The notes: generated by a model not told the origin, from the letters alone. Shown: positions 1-8,956, counted from the stretch's first letter. The stretch: 64,000 bases of DNA from Vibrio splendidus (GCF_024347615.1 NZ_AP025509.1:1860001-1924000); one strand, 5' to 3'. A program made the numbers and translations.

Positions 1-621
1 GAAACCGACGTGTTGAGCCTGCGCGTAAACCACACCTTTTGTCATAACTGGCTGTTACCTCGCCTGCCATCCTTCTATAAGAAATACCCTTTTATCAGGC
101 TCGATATTCAGCTGGTGGACTGGCCATCAACCAACCCTTGCCAGAATGTCGATATCGAACTGACTAACGGCAAGGTCGAAAGCGAAGACACCCATTGTGA
201 GCGACTGTTTCAAGAACACTGGCAGTTGGTGTGCAGCCCTCAATTCAAATCTGAGCATCAAGAATTACTCAGTAAGCATGACTTTGCTGCTCTGCCGACG
301 GTTCAGGTGAAAGGCTACCGAGAGAACTGGCTGCAATGGCTTGGCCACAACCAATTCGAGATGACATTACCTAAGGTTCTGCTCGAAGTTAGTAACTCTC
401 TGCATGCCTTAGAAGCAGTTAAACATGGCATTGGAATGTTGCTAGTGCGTTCGCTCGCGGTGTCTGAACTACTCAAGAAAGAAGACCTGGTATTGGCAAG
501 CGAATCCTCGATGCCTGCCGAATCTGCTCACTATTTGATTACTAAACACAGTCGCAGCGCCAAGGTGAATTTCTTCTGTGATTGGCTTTATCACCAGATG
601 GAAGACGGTGAACTGGAGTAA
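1..621 (+). CDS. LysR-family transcriptional regulator, 5'-truncated by window edge
   Basis: The reading frame is open from base 1, so the N-terminal winged helix-turn-helix lies outside the window and only about 206 C-terminal residues are visible. They have the GcvA-like LysR effector-domain layout: HTFCHNWLLPRLPSF, a mid-domain RLFQEHWQLVCSP strand, and VSNSLHALEAVKHGIGMLLV near the end. The gene sits just upstream of, and in the same direction as, an ABC importer operon, so it is a plausible regulator of it, though LysR regulators are more often divergent. The effector is unknown. Confidence 0.85.
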   Translation, partial: ETDVLSLRVNHTFCHNWLLPRLPSFYKKYPFIRLDIQLVDWPSTNPCQNVDIELTNGKVESEDTHCERLFQEHWQLVCSPQFKSEHQELLSKHDFAALPTVQVKGYRENWLQWLGHNQFEMTLPKVLLEVSNSLHALEAVKHGIGMLLVRSLAVSELLKKEDLVLASESSMPAESAHYLITKHSRSAKVNFFCDWLYHQMEDGELE

Positions 622-660
622 AGATTTTCTTATGGATAGACATAAAAAAAATGAAGGGCG

Positions 661-682
661 CTCTTACTAACCTGTCATAAAA
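661..682 (+). promoter_or_regulatory. Candidate Pho box (PhoB half-site pair)
   Basis: Two 11-base units, CTCTTACTAAC and CTGTCATAAAA, lie head to tail 40-60 bases upstream of the importer operon. The second matches the enterobacterial PhoB half-site consensus CTGTCATAAAW; the first is a weak match. The 11-base period is the one expected for PhoB. This is a by-eye call without scoring. Confidence 0.4.
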
Positions 683-723
683 AACACTTAGTTTAACCGC
701 ATACAAATAAGGACGAGGTCACC

Positions 724-1608
724 ATGAGTGCTTTCTCACAACCAATGAAAAACCGCTTAAAGGTACTGTTATTTACCGCACCGTTGTTGGTGCCACTGTT
801 TACTTTTTGGCTCGTACCATTTGGTTATTCAATTTATATCAGCTTCACCGATTGGGATTACATCTCGCCAGATTATTCGTTCATCGGTTTAGAAAATTAC
901 GAGTACATGGTTGAGGACTATGAGTTCATTCAAGCAGTACTCAACACGTTTTGGTTCTCTGTCGGAGTGGTGATTCCAACCATCATTCTTGGGCTTGTGT
1001 TTGCGATGTTGTTACACAAAAACTTCAAGGGCAGCCAGTTCTATCGTGCGGTGATCTTCTCTCCTTGGATCACGCCAACGGTCGCGGTGTCGATTGTGTG
1101 GTCTTGGGTGTTCGAGACGAAGTCAGGCTTGGCCAACCACTTATTAGAGTCGGCAGGGTTTAGCGCAATTCCATGGTTAGAGAACGGAAACACAGCCTTG
1201 ATTGCGGTGATTATCGTGACGGTTTGGCAGGCGATTGGTTGGACGATGCTGTTCTACATCAGTGCGCTTAATAAGATCCCTGAGTCTCTGTATGAGGCTT
1301 CTTTGATTGATGGTTGCAGCAGCTTAACGCGCTTTTTGAAGATAACGCTGCCACTGATTTCCCCAACCACATTCTTCTTAGTGGTGGTCAACATTATCAC
1401 GGCAATGCAAGCGTTTGATCAGTTCCAGATCCTAACGCAAGGCGGACCGGGTGGAGAGACACGTACCTTGTTGTACTTGTTCTACCAACAAGCGTTTGAG
1501 CGTTACGAAATGGGACCTGCGGCCGCGACATCGTTAGTGATATTCCTGATTACTGGATTGTTGGCACTCATTAATACCTACATCGGCAAGCGCTGGGTGT
1601 ACTACTAG
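724..1608 (+). CDS. ABC sugar/organophosphate importer permease, UgpA/MalF type
   Basis: This 294-residue inner-membrane protein has about six hydrophobic segments, the first at residues 15-35. The cytoplasmic EAA loop, which docks to the ATPase, is near residue 190 (EASLIDG, then ITLPL). Its length is typical of the UgpA/LacF permeases. The ATG has a GAGG ribosome site 5 bases upstream. It is first in an operon with a second permease 23 bases downstream, a binding protein, a PHP hydrolase, a HAD hydrolase and an ATPase. The fold and role are clear; the substrate is not. The phosphoesterase neighbours favour a phosphate ester over a plain sugar. Confidence 0.9.
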   Translation: MSAFSQPMKNRLKVLLFTAPLLVPLFTFWLVPFGYSIYISFTDWDYISPDYSFIGLENYEYMVEDYEFIQAVLNTFWFSVGVVIPTIILGLVFAMLLHKNFKGSQFYRAVIFSPWITPTVAVSIVWSWVFETKSGLANHLLESAGFSAIPWLENGNTALIAVIIVTVWQAIGWTMLFYISALNKIPESLYEASLIDGCSSLTRFLKITLPLISPTTFFLVVVNIITAMQAFDQFQILTQGGPGGETRTLLYLFYQQAFERYEMGPAAATSLVIFLITGLLALINTYIGKRWVYY

Positions 1609-1631
1609 TCGATTTTTGAAAGGACAGAATT

Positions 1632-2579
1632 ATGACCATGCAAGTATTGGATGCCAACCAAGTCTTAAATCAAAGAGCGGCTGTATCTAAAGTCAAAGCC
1701 CAAACCAAAGCGACCAAATCAGAGATTGCGTCAAAGAAAAGTTCAGTGGATCGCCGTTCGTTTATCGCATTGACTAAGCACCTGTTCTTGGCAACCTGCG
1801 GAACCATCATGGTATTCCCGTTCTTATGGATGCTGTCTGGTTCGCTGAAAAGCAATGATGAGATCTTTGCTAACCCGCTGGATTTGATTCCAGAGCAGTT
1901 TCGCTGGGAGACCTTTGTCGAAACCTTTCACAGCGCGCCGTTTGGCTTGTACATCTTCAACAGTTTTAGCGTGGCTCTATTCACTACCTTGTTGGTGATT
2001 GTGAATTCGGCGATGTTTGCATATGCGTTGACTCAGCTGAAGTTTCGCTCGAAGACGGTGCTCTATTTTATCGTGATGGGTTGTTACATGCTGCCGGGCG
2101 CAGTGACTTACATTCCGTCTTACATCACCTTGGCAAAACTGGGCTTGTTGGATTCACACATGGGACTAGTGGCGTCGAACGCGGCGTCGGTTTTCGGTGT
2201 GTTCTATCTACGCCAAGTGTTTATCAAGGTGCATCCGTCGCTGATTGAAGCGGCACGAATTGATGGTGCAGGTGAGCTCAAAATCTTATGGGCAATCATC
2301 TTACCGCAATGCCGAGCAGCAGTCGCAACACTGTTCCTCATCACTTTTATTACCAATTACAACAGCTACATGTGGCCTAGCTTGGTTATCACCACTCAGG
2401 ATCTTAACCTGATTGCGACCGGGATTCGTCACTACTTTATTGCCGAAGGTAACTATGGATTGAACTGGTCGCAAATCATGGCGGCGAGCACCATTGCAGT
2501 ATTGCCTTTGTTAATTCTATTCGTCATTTGTCAAAAGACGATTCTTTCAGGTATCGCCGATAACGGCGTAAAAGAGTAA
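1632..2579 (+). CDS. ABC sugar/organophosphate importer permease, UgpE/MalG type
   Basis: This is the second permease of the importer, 315 residues. It has a charged, lysine-rich N-terminal tail of about 45 residues before the first membrane segment, longer than in most UgpE homologues. The EAA loop is near residue 206 (EAARIDGAGELKILWAIILP). It is expected to pair with the permease encoded just upstream. An AGGA ribosome site lies 8 bases before the ATG, and the binding-protein gene begins 6 bases after the stop, so the two are probably cotranslated. Confidence 0.9.
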   Translation: MTMQVLDANQVLNQRAAVSKVKAQTKATKSEIASKKSSVDRRSFIALTKHLFLATCGTIMVFPFLWMLSGSLKSNDEIFANPLDLIPEQFRWETFVETFHSAPFGLYIFNSFSVALFTTLLVIVNSAMFAYALTQLKFRSKTVLYFIVMGCYMLPGAVTYIPSYITLAKLGLLDSHMGLVASNAASVFGVFYLRQVFIKVHPSLIEAARIDGAGELKILWAIILPQCRAAVATLFLITFITNYNSYMWPSLVITTQDLNLIATGIRHYFIAEGNYGLNWSQIMAASTIAVLPLLILFVICQKTILSGIADNGVKE

Positions 2580-2585
2580 ACGGAA

Positions 2586-3866
2586 ATGAAACTAAAAACT
2601 CTCGCACTAGTGTGTGCTGGCGCAGCAAGCGCGTCTATGTTCTCTAGCAGTGTTCTTGCCGCAACCGAAGTTAACTTTTGGTATTCCGGTGGTACTAAGC
2701 CACAGCAAATGATGACTAAGCTCATCGAAGAGTTCAACGCGAGCCAAGATGAGTATGTGGTGAAGCCAGCATTGCAAGGCAACTACACGGAAACCTACCA
2801 GAAGCTGCAAGCAGGTCTAGCGTCTAGAACGGCACCTGAACTTGTGCTGCTAGATTCAGGTCGTGCGGAAGCGATGCACGGACGTGGTTTGAGCCGCGAC
2901 CTAACGCCGTTCATGAATGAAGAGTTCAACTTCTCTGATTTCATTGGCGCGTTTAAAGACCAAGTGACGGCAGACGATGGCACCATCATCGGCTTGCCTG
3001 CTTACGGCACAACTCAAGTGTTCTACTACAACAAGCAGGTATTGGCAGATAACGGCTTTACTGAGCAAGACCTAAACACATGGCAAGGCGTGGCTAAGGT
3101 CGCGGAGAAAGTTACCCAACGTGATGACAAAGGCAACGTGACTTTTTACGGATGGGAGCCAATGTGGGGTCAAGACAACATGATTGACGCGGCTTTCTCT
3201 AACGGCGCGAAGATCATCAGTGATGATGGCAAAACAGTGCTCATCGACTCGGCTGAATGGATTGAAGTGTGGGACAGCTTCCGTAAGTGGATCCACGATG
3301 ATCAAATCATGCGTATTCACTACGGCGGTCAAGGTTGGGAATACTGGTACAAAACCATTGATGACGTAATGAAAGACAACGCGTTGGGTTACACCGGTTC
3401 ATCGGGTGACCAAGGTGATTTGGACTTCACTAAGCTTTCTGCCACTACGCAACCAGGTTGGGGTTCAAACCCTTCTGCGCCACAAGCGGGTGCGCTGGTT
3501 TACGTAATGCCAAAAGGCACAGACGAAGCAGCAGCAAAAGGTGCGTTCGAGTTTGTTGAGTTCTACACCAATGCGAAGAACACGGCGGCATGGTCAATGT
3601 TCACGGGTTACATCCCTGTACGTAACAGCGTTTCTGAAGTACCAGAATACCAAGCGTTCACTAAAGATAACCCACAAGCTCTGATTCCTTTGAAGCAAGC
3701 GAACACAGCGACCAAAGACTTCCTAGATCCTACCAACGGTAAGATCATGGACGCTCTGAAAGTAGCAGCGGATCAGATTCAAATCCAAAACGTGCCTGCT
3801 GACCAAGCGCTAAAACAAGCGGCTAAGAAAGCGCAACGTGCACTAGACCGAGCGAATCGTTCTTAA
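2586..3866 (+). CDS. ABC importer periplasmic binding protein, UgpB-like (family 1)
   Basis: This 426-residue protein begins with a Sec signal peptide (lysines, hydrophobic core, cleavage probably after VLA at about residue 25). The mature part has the features of the UgpB/MalE cluster: a VNFWYSGG first strand, an APELVLLDSG loop, LPAYGTTQVFYYNK in the first third and GALVYVMPKGTDEAA later. It would capture the substrate in the periplasm for the two permeases encoded upstream. Similarity to UgpB is in architecture; ligand residues cannot be assigned by eye. A hairpin terminator follows 37 bases after the stop, which should favour its expression over the downstream enzymes. Confidence 0.88.
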   Translation: MKLKTLALVCAGAASASMFSSSVLAATEVNFWYSGGTKPQQMMTKLIEEFNASQDEYVVKPALQGNYTETYQKLQAGLASRTAPELVLLDSGRAEAMHGRGLSRDLTPFMNEEFNFSDFIGAFKDQVTADDGTIIGLPAYGTTQVFYYNKQVLADNGFTEQDLNTWQGVAKVAEKVTQRDDKGNVTFYGWEPMWGQDNMIDAAFSNGAKIISDDGKTVLIDSAEWIEVWDSFRKWIHDDQIMRIHYGGQGWEYWYKTIDDVMKDNALGYTGSSGDQGDLDFTKLSATTQPGWGSNPSAPQAGALVYVMPKGTDEAAAKGAFEFVEFYTNAKNTAAWSMFTGYIPVRNSVSEVPEYQAFTKDNPQALIPLKQANTATKDFLDPTNGKIMDALKVAADQIQIQNVPADQALKQAAKKAQRALDRANRS

Positions 3867-3902
3867 TCTGTAAAGTGGTTAACACTATCTTTGCATGCAT
3901 AA

Positions 3903-3932
3903 AGGCCCATCTATTCGGGTGGGCCTCTTTTT
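3903..3932 (+). terminator. Intra-operon hairpin terminator
   Basis: The arms AGGCCCA and TGGGCCT enclose a 10-base loop and are followed by CTTTTT. The hairpin lies between the binding-protein gene and the PHP gene, which run in the same direction. It may be a partial terminator or an mRNA 3'-end stabiliser. Confidence 0.8.
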
Positions 3933-3961
3933 GACCCAGTCCTTCAATTAGGACGAATTTG

Positions 3962-5482
3962 GTGAAGACAATGACCCAATTTCAAGGTGAGCTGCCGTTT
4001 GGCAGAGTACGTATCCCCTTTGATGTGCCAGCAGGTTCTCACAGCGTAACGATTACCGGCACAACGGTGAAAAAAGGATTCTTGTACGCAGCAGCTTACG
4101 ATGCTAACCAAGCTTTTCGTGGCAAGGTGTTGTTTGAAAAGGCGGACAAGTCACTCACTATCCAACCGCAAAATTCTGGCCTAGGCGCGATTGATGGCGC
4201 GATTCCATCGGGCGAGTGGTTCTTAGAACTTTACAATCTCGAAGGTGAGTTTCGCACCGAACGTGCGATGCAGTATCAAGTCGATGTGCTTTGCACTGAT
4301 GAGTTAGTTAATCATTTTAATGAGCTAGGTACTGACGGAATTGAGAATGAGCTAGAACTGAACCCAACAGTCACAACGGATCACGATATCGAGTTTGATT
4401 ACAGCCACATGTTGAGCTCTTATTCTCGCTGGTATCGTGGTGATTTACACGCCCACACTCAGCTTTCTGATGGCCACAATACCTTGGCCGCGGCGAAAGA
4501 TATTGTTGAATCACAAGGGCTCGATTTCTTCTTTTTCACTGAGCACAACATTTGCCAGCCTAAACTGCCTGTATCAAACCAATGTTTGTTTTTACCCGCG
4601 TTAGAAGTGACGACCGATCTCGGGCACTTCAATGTGCATGGGCCGGTTAAGTCTTTGGACCTTAGAGACGTTGAACACAGCAGCCAAGCGATCATGAAAG
4701 CGGGATTGTGCTTAGCTAGAAGTGGACACAATGGCGGACACAGTTCCCTTGGCATTAATCACCCTATGATGAAGCCGTGGCATTGGCATTACGATCAAGT
4801 GGATCTAAGCCAAGTGTCTACGTTTGAAGTGTGTTGTGATCCAACTTGGTCGACTTCACCGAAAGCGACCGAAGAGGCGTTATTGGTGCTCAATGAAATG
4901 TGGAATTGTGGCCAGCGTATTACCGCGATTGGCGGCAGTGATTCACATCTTGAACCGCATGAACGCAATCCAAAATCGGATGAGCCTTCTATTTACGGTG
5001 ACCCATCCACCTTCGTATACAGCCATGGCTTGAGTGGTGAAGGCATCTTATCTGGACTGCGTAATGGGCAAGTTTACCTAGAGCGACGTTGCGGCTTGAA
5101 GTTTGACATCAATTTAGGTGATTTGCTGCCGGGCAACGATTCTCAAGGTCAGCCACTAACATACCGAATAGCAGTCACTGATTCAGAAAACCCTTACTAC
5201 GCAGAGTGCGTGGTTGATGGCGAGATTGTCGATAGAATCGCTTTGAGTGATGAGCTGCAAAGTATCCATATTGATGAGGGCTACCGTTGGTGCCGTGTCG
5301 ATATTCGTCGTGGAGATCTTCCATTCTCAACAGGATCGAACAGCACTCAATCTTCATCTATTAATAATGAATTTGAAGGCTGCATCAATGCCGTATTCGA
5401 CGGCAAACAACCAGAATTTAACCAACCCCTAGTGCGTACTTGGGGAGAACTAATGGAGCGAATGAGCTGTGATGAAGTTTAA
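3962..5482 (+). CDS. PHP-domain metallohydrolase, CehA/McbA-like
   Basis: This roughly 506-residue cytoplasmic protein has no signal peptide. An N-terminal beta-rich region of about 150 residues precedes a PHP metal-hydrolase core. Core motifs are GDLHAHTQLSDGH (His pair near residues 163-165), FFTEHN, a His-rich GHNGGHSSLGINHP and GGSDSHLEP, which together supply the metal ligands of CehA/McbA enzymes. PHP proteins hydrolyse phosphoesters; CehA and McbA were named for carbaryl hydrolysis, so specificity varies. Start choice is awkward: AGGA at 3950 suits GTG 3962 or TTG 3959 better than ATG 3971. Between a binding protein and a phosphatase, the likely job is cleaving the imported compound, but the substrate is unknown. 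Confidence 0.85.
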   Translation: MKTMTQFQGELPFGRVRIPFDVPAGSHSVTITGTTVKKGFLYAAAYDANQAFRGKVLFEKADKSLTIQPQNSGLGAIDGAIPSGEWFLELYNLEGEFRTERAMQYQVDVLCTDELVNHFNELGTDGIENELELNPTVTTDHDIEFDYSHMLSSYSRWYRGDLHAHTQLSDGHNTLAAAKDIVESQGLDFFFFTEHNICQPKLPVSNQCLFLPALEVTTDLGHFNVHGPVKSLDLRDVEHSSQAIMKAGLCLARSGHNGGHSSLGINHPMMKPWHWHYDQVDLSQVSTFEVCCDPTWSTSPKATEEALLVLNEMWNCGQRITAIGGSDSHLEPHERNPKSDEPSIYGDPSTFVYSHGLSGEGILSGLRNGQVYLERRCGLKFDINLGDLLPGNDSQGQPLTYRIAVTDSENPYYAECVVDGEIVDRIALSDELQSIHIDEGYRWCRVDIRRGDLPFSTGSNSTQSSSINNEFEGCINAVFDGKQPEFNQPLVRTWGELMERMSCDEV

Positions 5483-6206
5483 GGCGATGTTATTTGATAA
5501 AGACGGCACATTGTTAGAGTTCCACAGGATGTGGCTTAACGTTTCTCGTGGTGCTTGTGAGCGTGTGAAATCTTACAGTGACCAGCATCAAGGTAATCAA
5601 ACTGTCACACCTGCTGAGTTACTCTTGGCCATTGGTGTTGAAGGTGATGTAGTTGATAACTATGGTCTATTAGCCTCAAACCCAGTGGAAGATACCGCGA
5701 CAGCGTGGTTCAACATGCTGGAACCCAATGTCTCGCTCGCTGAGTTTACTAAGGTGACTAAAGCGGCTTTCAATGACGAAGTGGAAGAGAATCCAAGCTG
5801 GATTGAAGCCCTGCCGGGTGTGACTGAAAAACTTGGTTTGTTCAAGCAGCAAGGCATGATTTTAGGCATCGCGACCGCAGATACCAAAGACTCAACCATC
5901 TACACGCTAGAGCAATCGGGTTTGAGCGATATGTTTGATTATGTCGGTTACTCTGATGGTGATATCGAACCTAAGCCAGCGCCCGCATTACTTAACGCAT
6001 TCTGTGAAAAATGCGGCATTGAGCCACACGAAGTGATCATGTTTGGTGACACGGTTTCGGATATGGAATTTGGCCGCAATGCAGGCGCGAGTAATGTCGG
6101 TGTGTTGACGGGCACAGCGCAACATTGCGAGTTAGAACCTGTGGCGGATCTGGTCATCGCATCGGTCGCTCACTTTGAGCTCAATCAACTGCAAGAACGT
6201 GGCTAA
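5472..6206 (+). CDS. HAD-superfamily hydrolase, phosphoglycolate-phosphatase-like
   Basis: This protein of about 244 residues has the haloacid dehalogenase motifs: the DKDGT nucleophile loop at the N-terminus, the IATADT motif II region, KPAPA with the motif III lysine and FGDTVSDMEFGRNAGA as motif IV. The helical cap between motifs I and II is of the phosphoglycolate phosphatase type. The start codon overlaps the end of the PHP gene by 11 bases, which suggests translational coupling. It probably removes phosphate from the PHP product or from the imported ester. Substrate choice is inference. Confidence 0.87.
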   Translation: MKFKAMLFDKDGTLLEFHRMWLNVSRGACERVKSYSDQHQGNQTVTPAELLLAIGVEGDVVDNYGLLASNPVEDTATAWFNMLEPNVSLAEFTKVTKAAFNDEVEENPSWIEALPGVTEKLGLFKQQGMILGIATADTKDSTIYTLEQSGLSDMFDYVGYSDGDIEPKPAPALLNAFCEKCGIEPHEVIMFGDTVSDMEFGRNAGASNVGVLTGTAQHCELEPVADLVIASVAHFELNQLQERG

Positions 6207-6263
6207 AACGTTTAACGACAGATTCCAAAGATAGTATTTAACGAATTGATTTAAGGACAGGTT

Positions 6264-7400
6264 ATGGCTGAAGTCACACTGAGAGGGGTAGAGAAAACCT
6301 ACCCAAATGGTTTTAAGGCCGTGCACGGTGTCGATCTGAATATTCGCGAAGGTGAGTTTATGGTGTTTGTTGGGCCGTCTGGCTGCGCAAAATCCACCAC
6401 ACTTCGCATGATCGCAGGCCTTGAAGATATCTCAGAAGGCGATGTCTACATTGGTGATAAGCGTGTGAACGAGCTGCCACCTAAAGATCGCGGCATCTCG
6501 ATGGTGTTTCAGAACTACGCGCTTTATCCGCACATGTCGGTGTATGAAAATATGGCTTTTGGCCTTAAGCAGCAGAAGCTGCCAAAGCATGAAATCAATG
6601 AGCGAATTGAAGATGCAGCCAAGACTCTCGATATCGAACACCTACTGAACAACAAGCCAGGTGAAATGTCCGGCGGTCAAAGGCAACGTGTGGCTCTCGG
6701 TCGTGCGATGGTGCGTAAGCCGGATGTATTTCTGTTTGATGAGCCGTTGTCTAACTTAGACGCAAAGCTACGTGTGTCGACTCGTGTCAGCATTGCGCAG
6801 CTGCATAATAACCTGAAACAAGAAGGACAGAACGCCACCATGATCTACGTGACACACGATCAGGTGGAAGCGATGACCCTTGGCGATCGTATTTGTGTAT
6901 TGAATCAAGGTGAGATCATGCAGGTCGATACGCCAATGAATCTTTATCAGTACCCAGAAAATAAGTTTGTCGCGGGCTTTATTGGTTCGCCTGCGATGAA
7001 TCTTATCAAGGTGAGAGTCGACGAGATTGACGGCGTAATGAACGTGGTATCGGAAAGTGGCGCACGTTGGACGCTACCACAAGACAAGCAAGCTATCGCT
7101 CAAGAGAAGATCGGTGAATGGTTGTGGTTTGGCGTTCGTCCTGAGCACATTCAGCTGGCTAATCATGATGCGCCGTTGTCGGAGGTGAATACCCAAACGC
7201 ACAAGCTTGATGTGGTCGAGTCGATGGGTAACGAGCTGTATCTCTATTTCAAACTCGGCGCAGACAAGCTGGTGGCACGTGTACCTTTCGATGCAGACCG
7301 AATTGCAAACAGCGGCGAAGAAACAGTACTTCACTTCAATACGCTACAGTGTCACTTGTTTGATTTGGAAACTGAAGAGACGCTTGTTTCTCAAGGCTGA
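6264..7400 (+). CDS. ABC importer ATPase, UgpC/MalK family
   Basis: This 378-residue ATPase has an N-terminal nucleotide-binding domain and a C-terminal OB-type regulatory extension (from about residue 240) as in MalK and UgpC. The signature [15 protein letters not shown], Walker B VFLFDEPLSNLDAKLR and the switch VTHDQ are all present. The Walker A reads GPSGCAKST, with alanine where most homologues have glycine (about residue 42). It energises the two permeases encoded at 724-2579. A good AAGGAC ribosome site precedes the ATG. It is last in the operon, before a terminator. Confidence 0.92.
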   Translation: MAEVTLRGVEKTYPNGFKAVHGVDLNIREGEFMVFVGPSGCAKSTTLRMIAGLEDISEGDVYIGDKRVNELPPKDRGISMVFQNYALYPHMSVYENMAFGLKQQKLPKHEINERIEDAAKTLDIEHLLNNKPGEMSGGQRQRVALGRAMVRKPDVFLFDEPLSNLDAKLRVSTRVSIAQLHNNLKQEGQNATMIYVTHDQVEAMTLGDRICVLNQGEIMQVDTPMNLYQYPENKFVAGFIGSPAMNLIKVRVDEIDGVMNVVSESGARWTLPQDKQAIAQEKIGEWLWFGVRPEHIQLANHDAPLSEVNTQTHKLDVVESMGNELYLYFKLGADKLVARVPFDADRIANSGEETVLHFNTLQCHLFDLETEETLVSQG

Positions 7401-7450
7401 TCAAACTGACGTTACAGAGCTAAAGTGTGTGACCAAATCGTCTAGATAAC

Positions 7451-7486
7451 AAATCCCCATTTGCTGACAAAACGAATGGGGATTTT
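7451..7486. terminator. Bidirectional terminator between convergent operons
   Basis: AAATCCCCATT pairs with AATGGGGATTTT around a 13-base loop. A-rich and T-rich flanks allow termination in both directions, between the ATPase gene (+) and the PTS IIC-IIB gene (-). Confidence 0.85.
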
Positions 7487-7531
7487 AGTTACTAGGGGGT
7501 AGTAATTTTATCTTCTAACTTGTTTCAGGTT

Positions 7532-8944
7532 TTAGATAGCCACCATAGTCGCGGCTTTCTTCATTGCTTCCTTGGTTGAACACTCAATCACGTTCGCATT
7601 AGCAAAGCGGTGAGCGTCTTTCACTTGAATATCGTGAGCTAAGATAACCAGTCTTGAGTTCGCTACATCTAGGTCGCTGATGCGGTTCTGAATACCGTTT
7701 TGACCTTGAGTTTCTACCTTAATCTTAAGGCCTGCGGCTAAGCCTGCTTTCTCTAGTGCTTTCGCTGCCATGAAGGTGTGTGCAACACCAGAAGGGCAAC
7801 ATGTTACTGCGACGATGTCGTACTCGCCTTCGCCTGCTACAGGCGCCGCTTGAGCTTGTGCTGGCGCTTCAACCATGTCTTCTTCGGTTTCTACCGCTAC
7901 AGGTTTCCAGAAGCCTACGATAACGGCTGTGGTTAGCGAGCCAAGCGCAATACCAACTACGTACATTGGAATGTTGCTTGATACTGGCGCAGTGATTAGG
8001 CCGCCCCACGGTGCGTGCAGTAGAACGTCTGTCATGAAGCCGAATACACAGCCCACGATACCACCGGCAACGATTGAAGGAAGTACGCGCATTGGGTCAT
8101 TTGCTGCGAAAGGGATAGCACCTTCAGAGATACCGATAGAACCCATGATTGCTGCTGCTTTACCTGCTTCTTGCTCTTGTTTAGAGAACTTGTTTTTGAA
8201 TAGGAAAGTCGCCAGAGCCATACCTAGAGGTGGAGTACAAATCGCGATGCCTACGCCGCCCATTAGCCAAGGTTGCGTGTCTACTTGAGTTTGAGCAAAT
8301 AGGGTCGCTACTTTGTTGATAGGGCCGCCCATGTCAAACGCTGTCATACCGCCAAGGATTGTGCCCAGAACCATCTTAGATGCGCCAGCCATTGAAGCTA
8401 GGAACTCGTTCATTGAAGACATGAACAGTTTGATTGGCTCGCCGATGCCCCACAGTACGATACCTGCAGAGATTAACGTGCCTAGCAGCGGGTAGATAAA
8501 GTACGCACCCAGCGCGGTCATGTTTGCAGAAAGTGGGATCTTCTTAAGTTGGAACACCACGCCACCGGCGATAAAGCCTGCCACGATACAGCCAAGGAAA
8601 CCGCCGCCCATGTCAGCCATGATGCCAGAAGAGATCATTGCAGGTGCTAGTGCTGGTTTATCTGCAATGGAGTAACCAATAAAGCCGCCAAGAATGATTG
8701 GGAAAAGAACAAGGCCTTTGATACCGATATTAGAGATGTCTGCCAGCAAGCCGTCTGCAGGTACAGCACCTTTGCCAGATGCCATCACCGCTAACGCCAA
8801 CAGAACACCACCGGCTACGATGAAAGGCAGCATGTGTGAGGTTCCGAAAAGCAGGTGGCCTTTCATGGTACTAAGGATTTTTTTAAAGTCGCTACTACTG
8901 TTTTTATTATTGGTATTCGTAGCTTGAGTTGTTAGGGTGCTCAT
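7532..8944 (-). CDS. PTS fructose-family permease, EIIC-EIIB
   Basis: This 470-residue protein has the membrane EIIC domain first (residues about 30-355, with GTSHMLPFIVAGG and FDMGGPINK) and the EIIB domain last, with the phosphorylated cysteine in TCCPSGVAHT near residue 380. It imports and phosphorylates a sugar, using phosphate from the EIIA protein encoded 12 bases upstream. Its EIIC and EIIB are strikingly similar to those of the 15588-17453 gene, including identical stretches such as GGVGIAICTPPLGMALATF, so the two are duplicates. The exact sugar (fructose, mannose or a relative) is not readable. Confidence 0.92.
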   Translation of the reverse strand: MSTLTTQATNTNNKNSSSDFKKILSTMKGHLLFGTSHMLPFIVAGGVLLALAVMASGKGAVPADGLLADISNIGIKGLVLFPIILGGFIGYSIADKPALAPAMISSGIMADMGGGFLGCIVAGFIAGGVVFQLKKIPLSANMTALGAYFIYPLLGTLISAGIVLWGIGEPIKLFMSSMNEFLASMAGASKMVLGTILGGMTAFDMGGPINKVATLFAQTQVDTQPWLMGGVGIAICTPPLGMALATFLFKNKFSKQEQEAGKAAAIMGSIGISEGAIPFAANDPMRVLPSIVAGGIVGCVFGFMTDVLLHAPWGGLITAPVSSNIPMYVVGIALGSLTTAVIVGFWKPVAVETEEDMVEAPAQAQAAPVAGEGEYDIVAVTCCPSGVAHTFMAAKALEKAGLAAGLKIKVETQGQNGIQNRISDLDVANSRLVILAHDIQVKDAHRFANANVIECSTKEAMKKAATMVAI

Positions 8945-8956
8945 AATTTCTACGCC

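Noticed and set aside
7875..8288. 137-residue frame on the plus strand opposite the PTS IIC-IIB gene
   Set aside because: It is the reverse-strand shadow of a well-supported membrane protein and has no coding features of its own.
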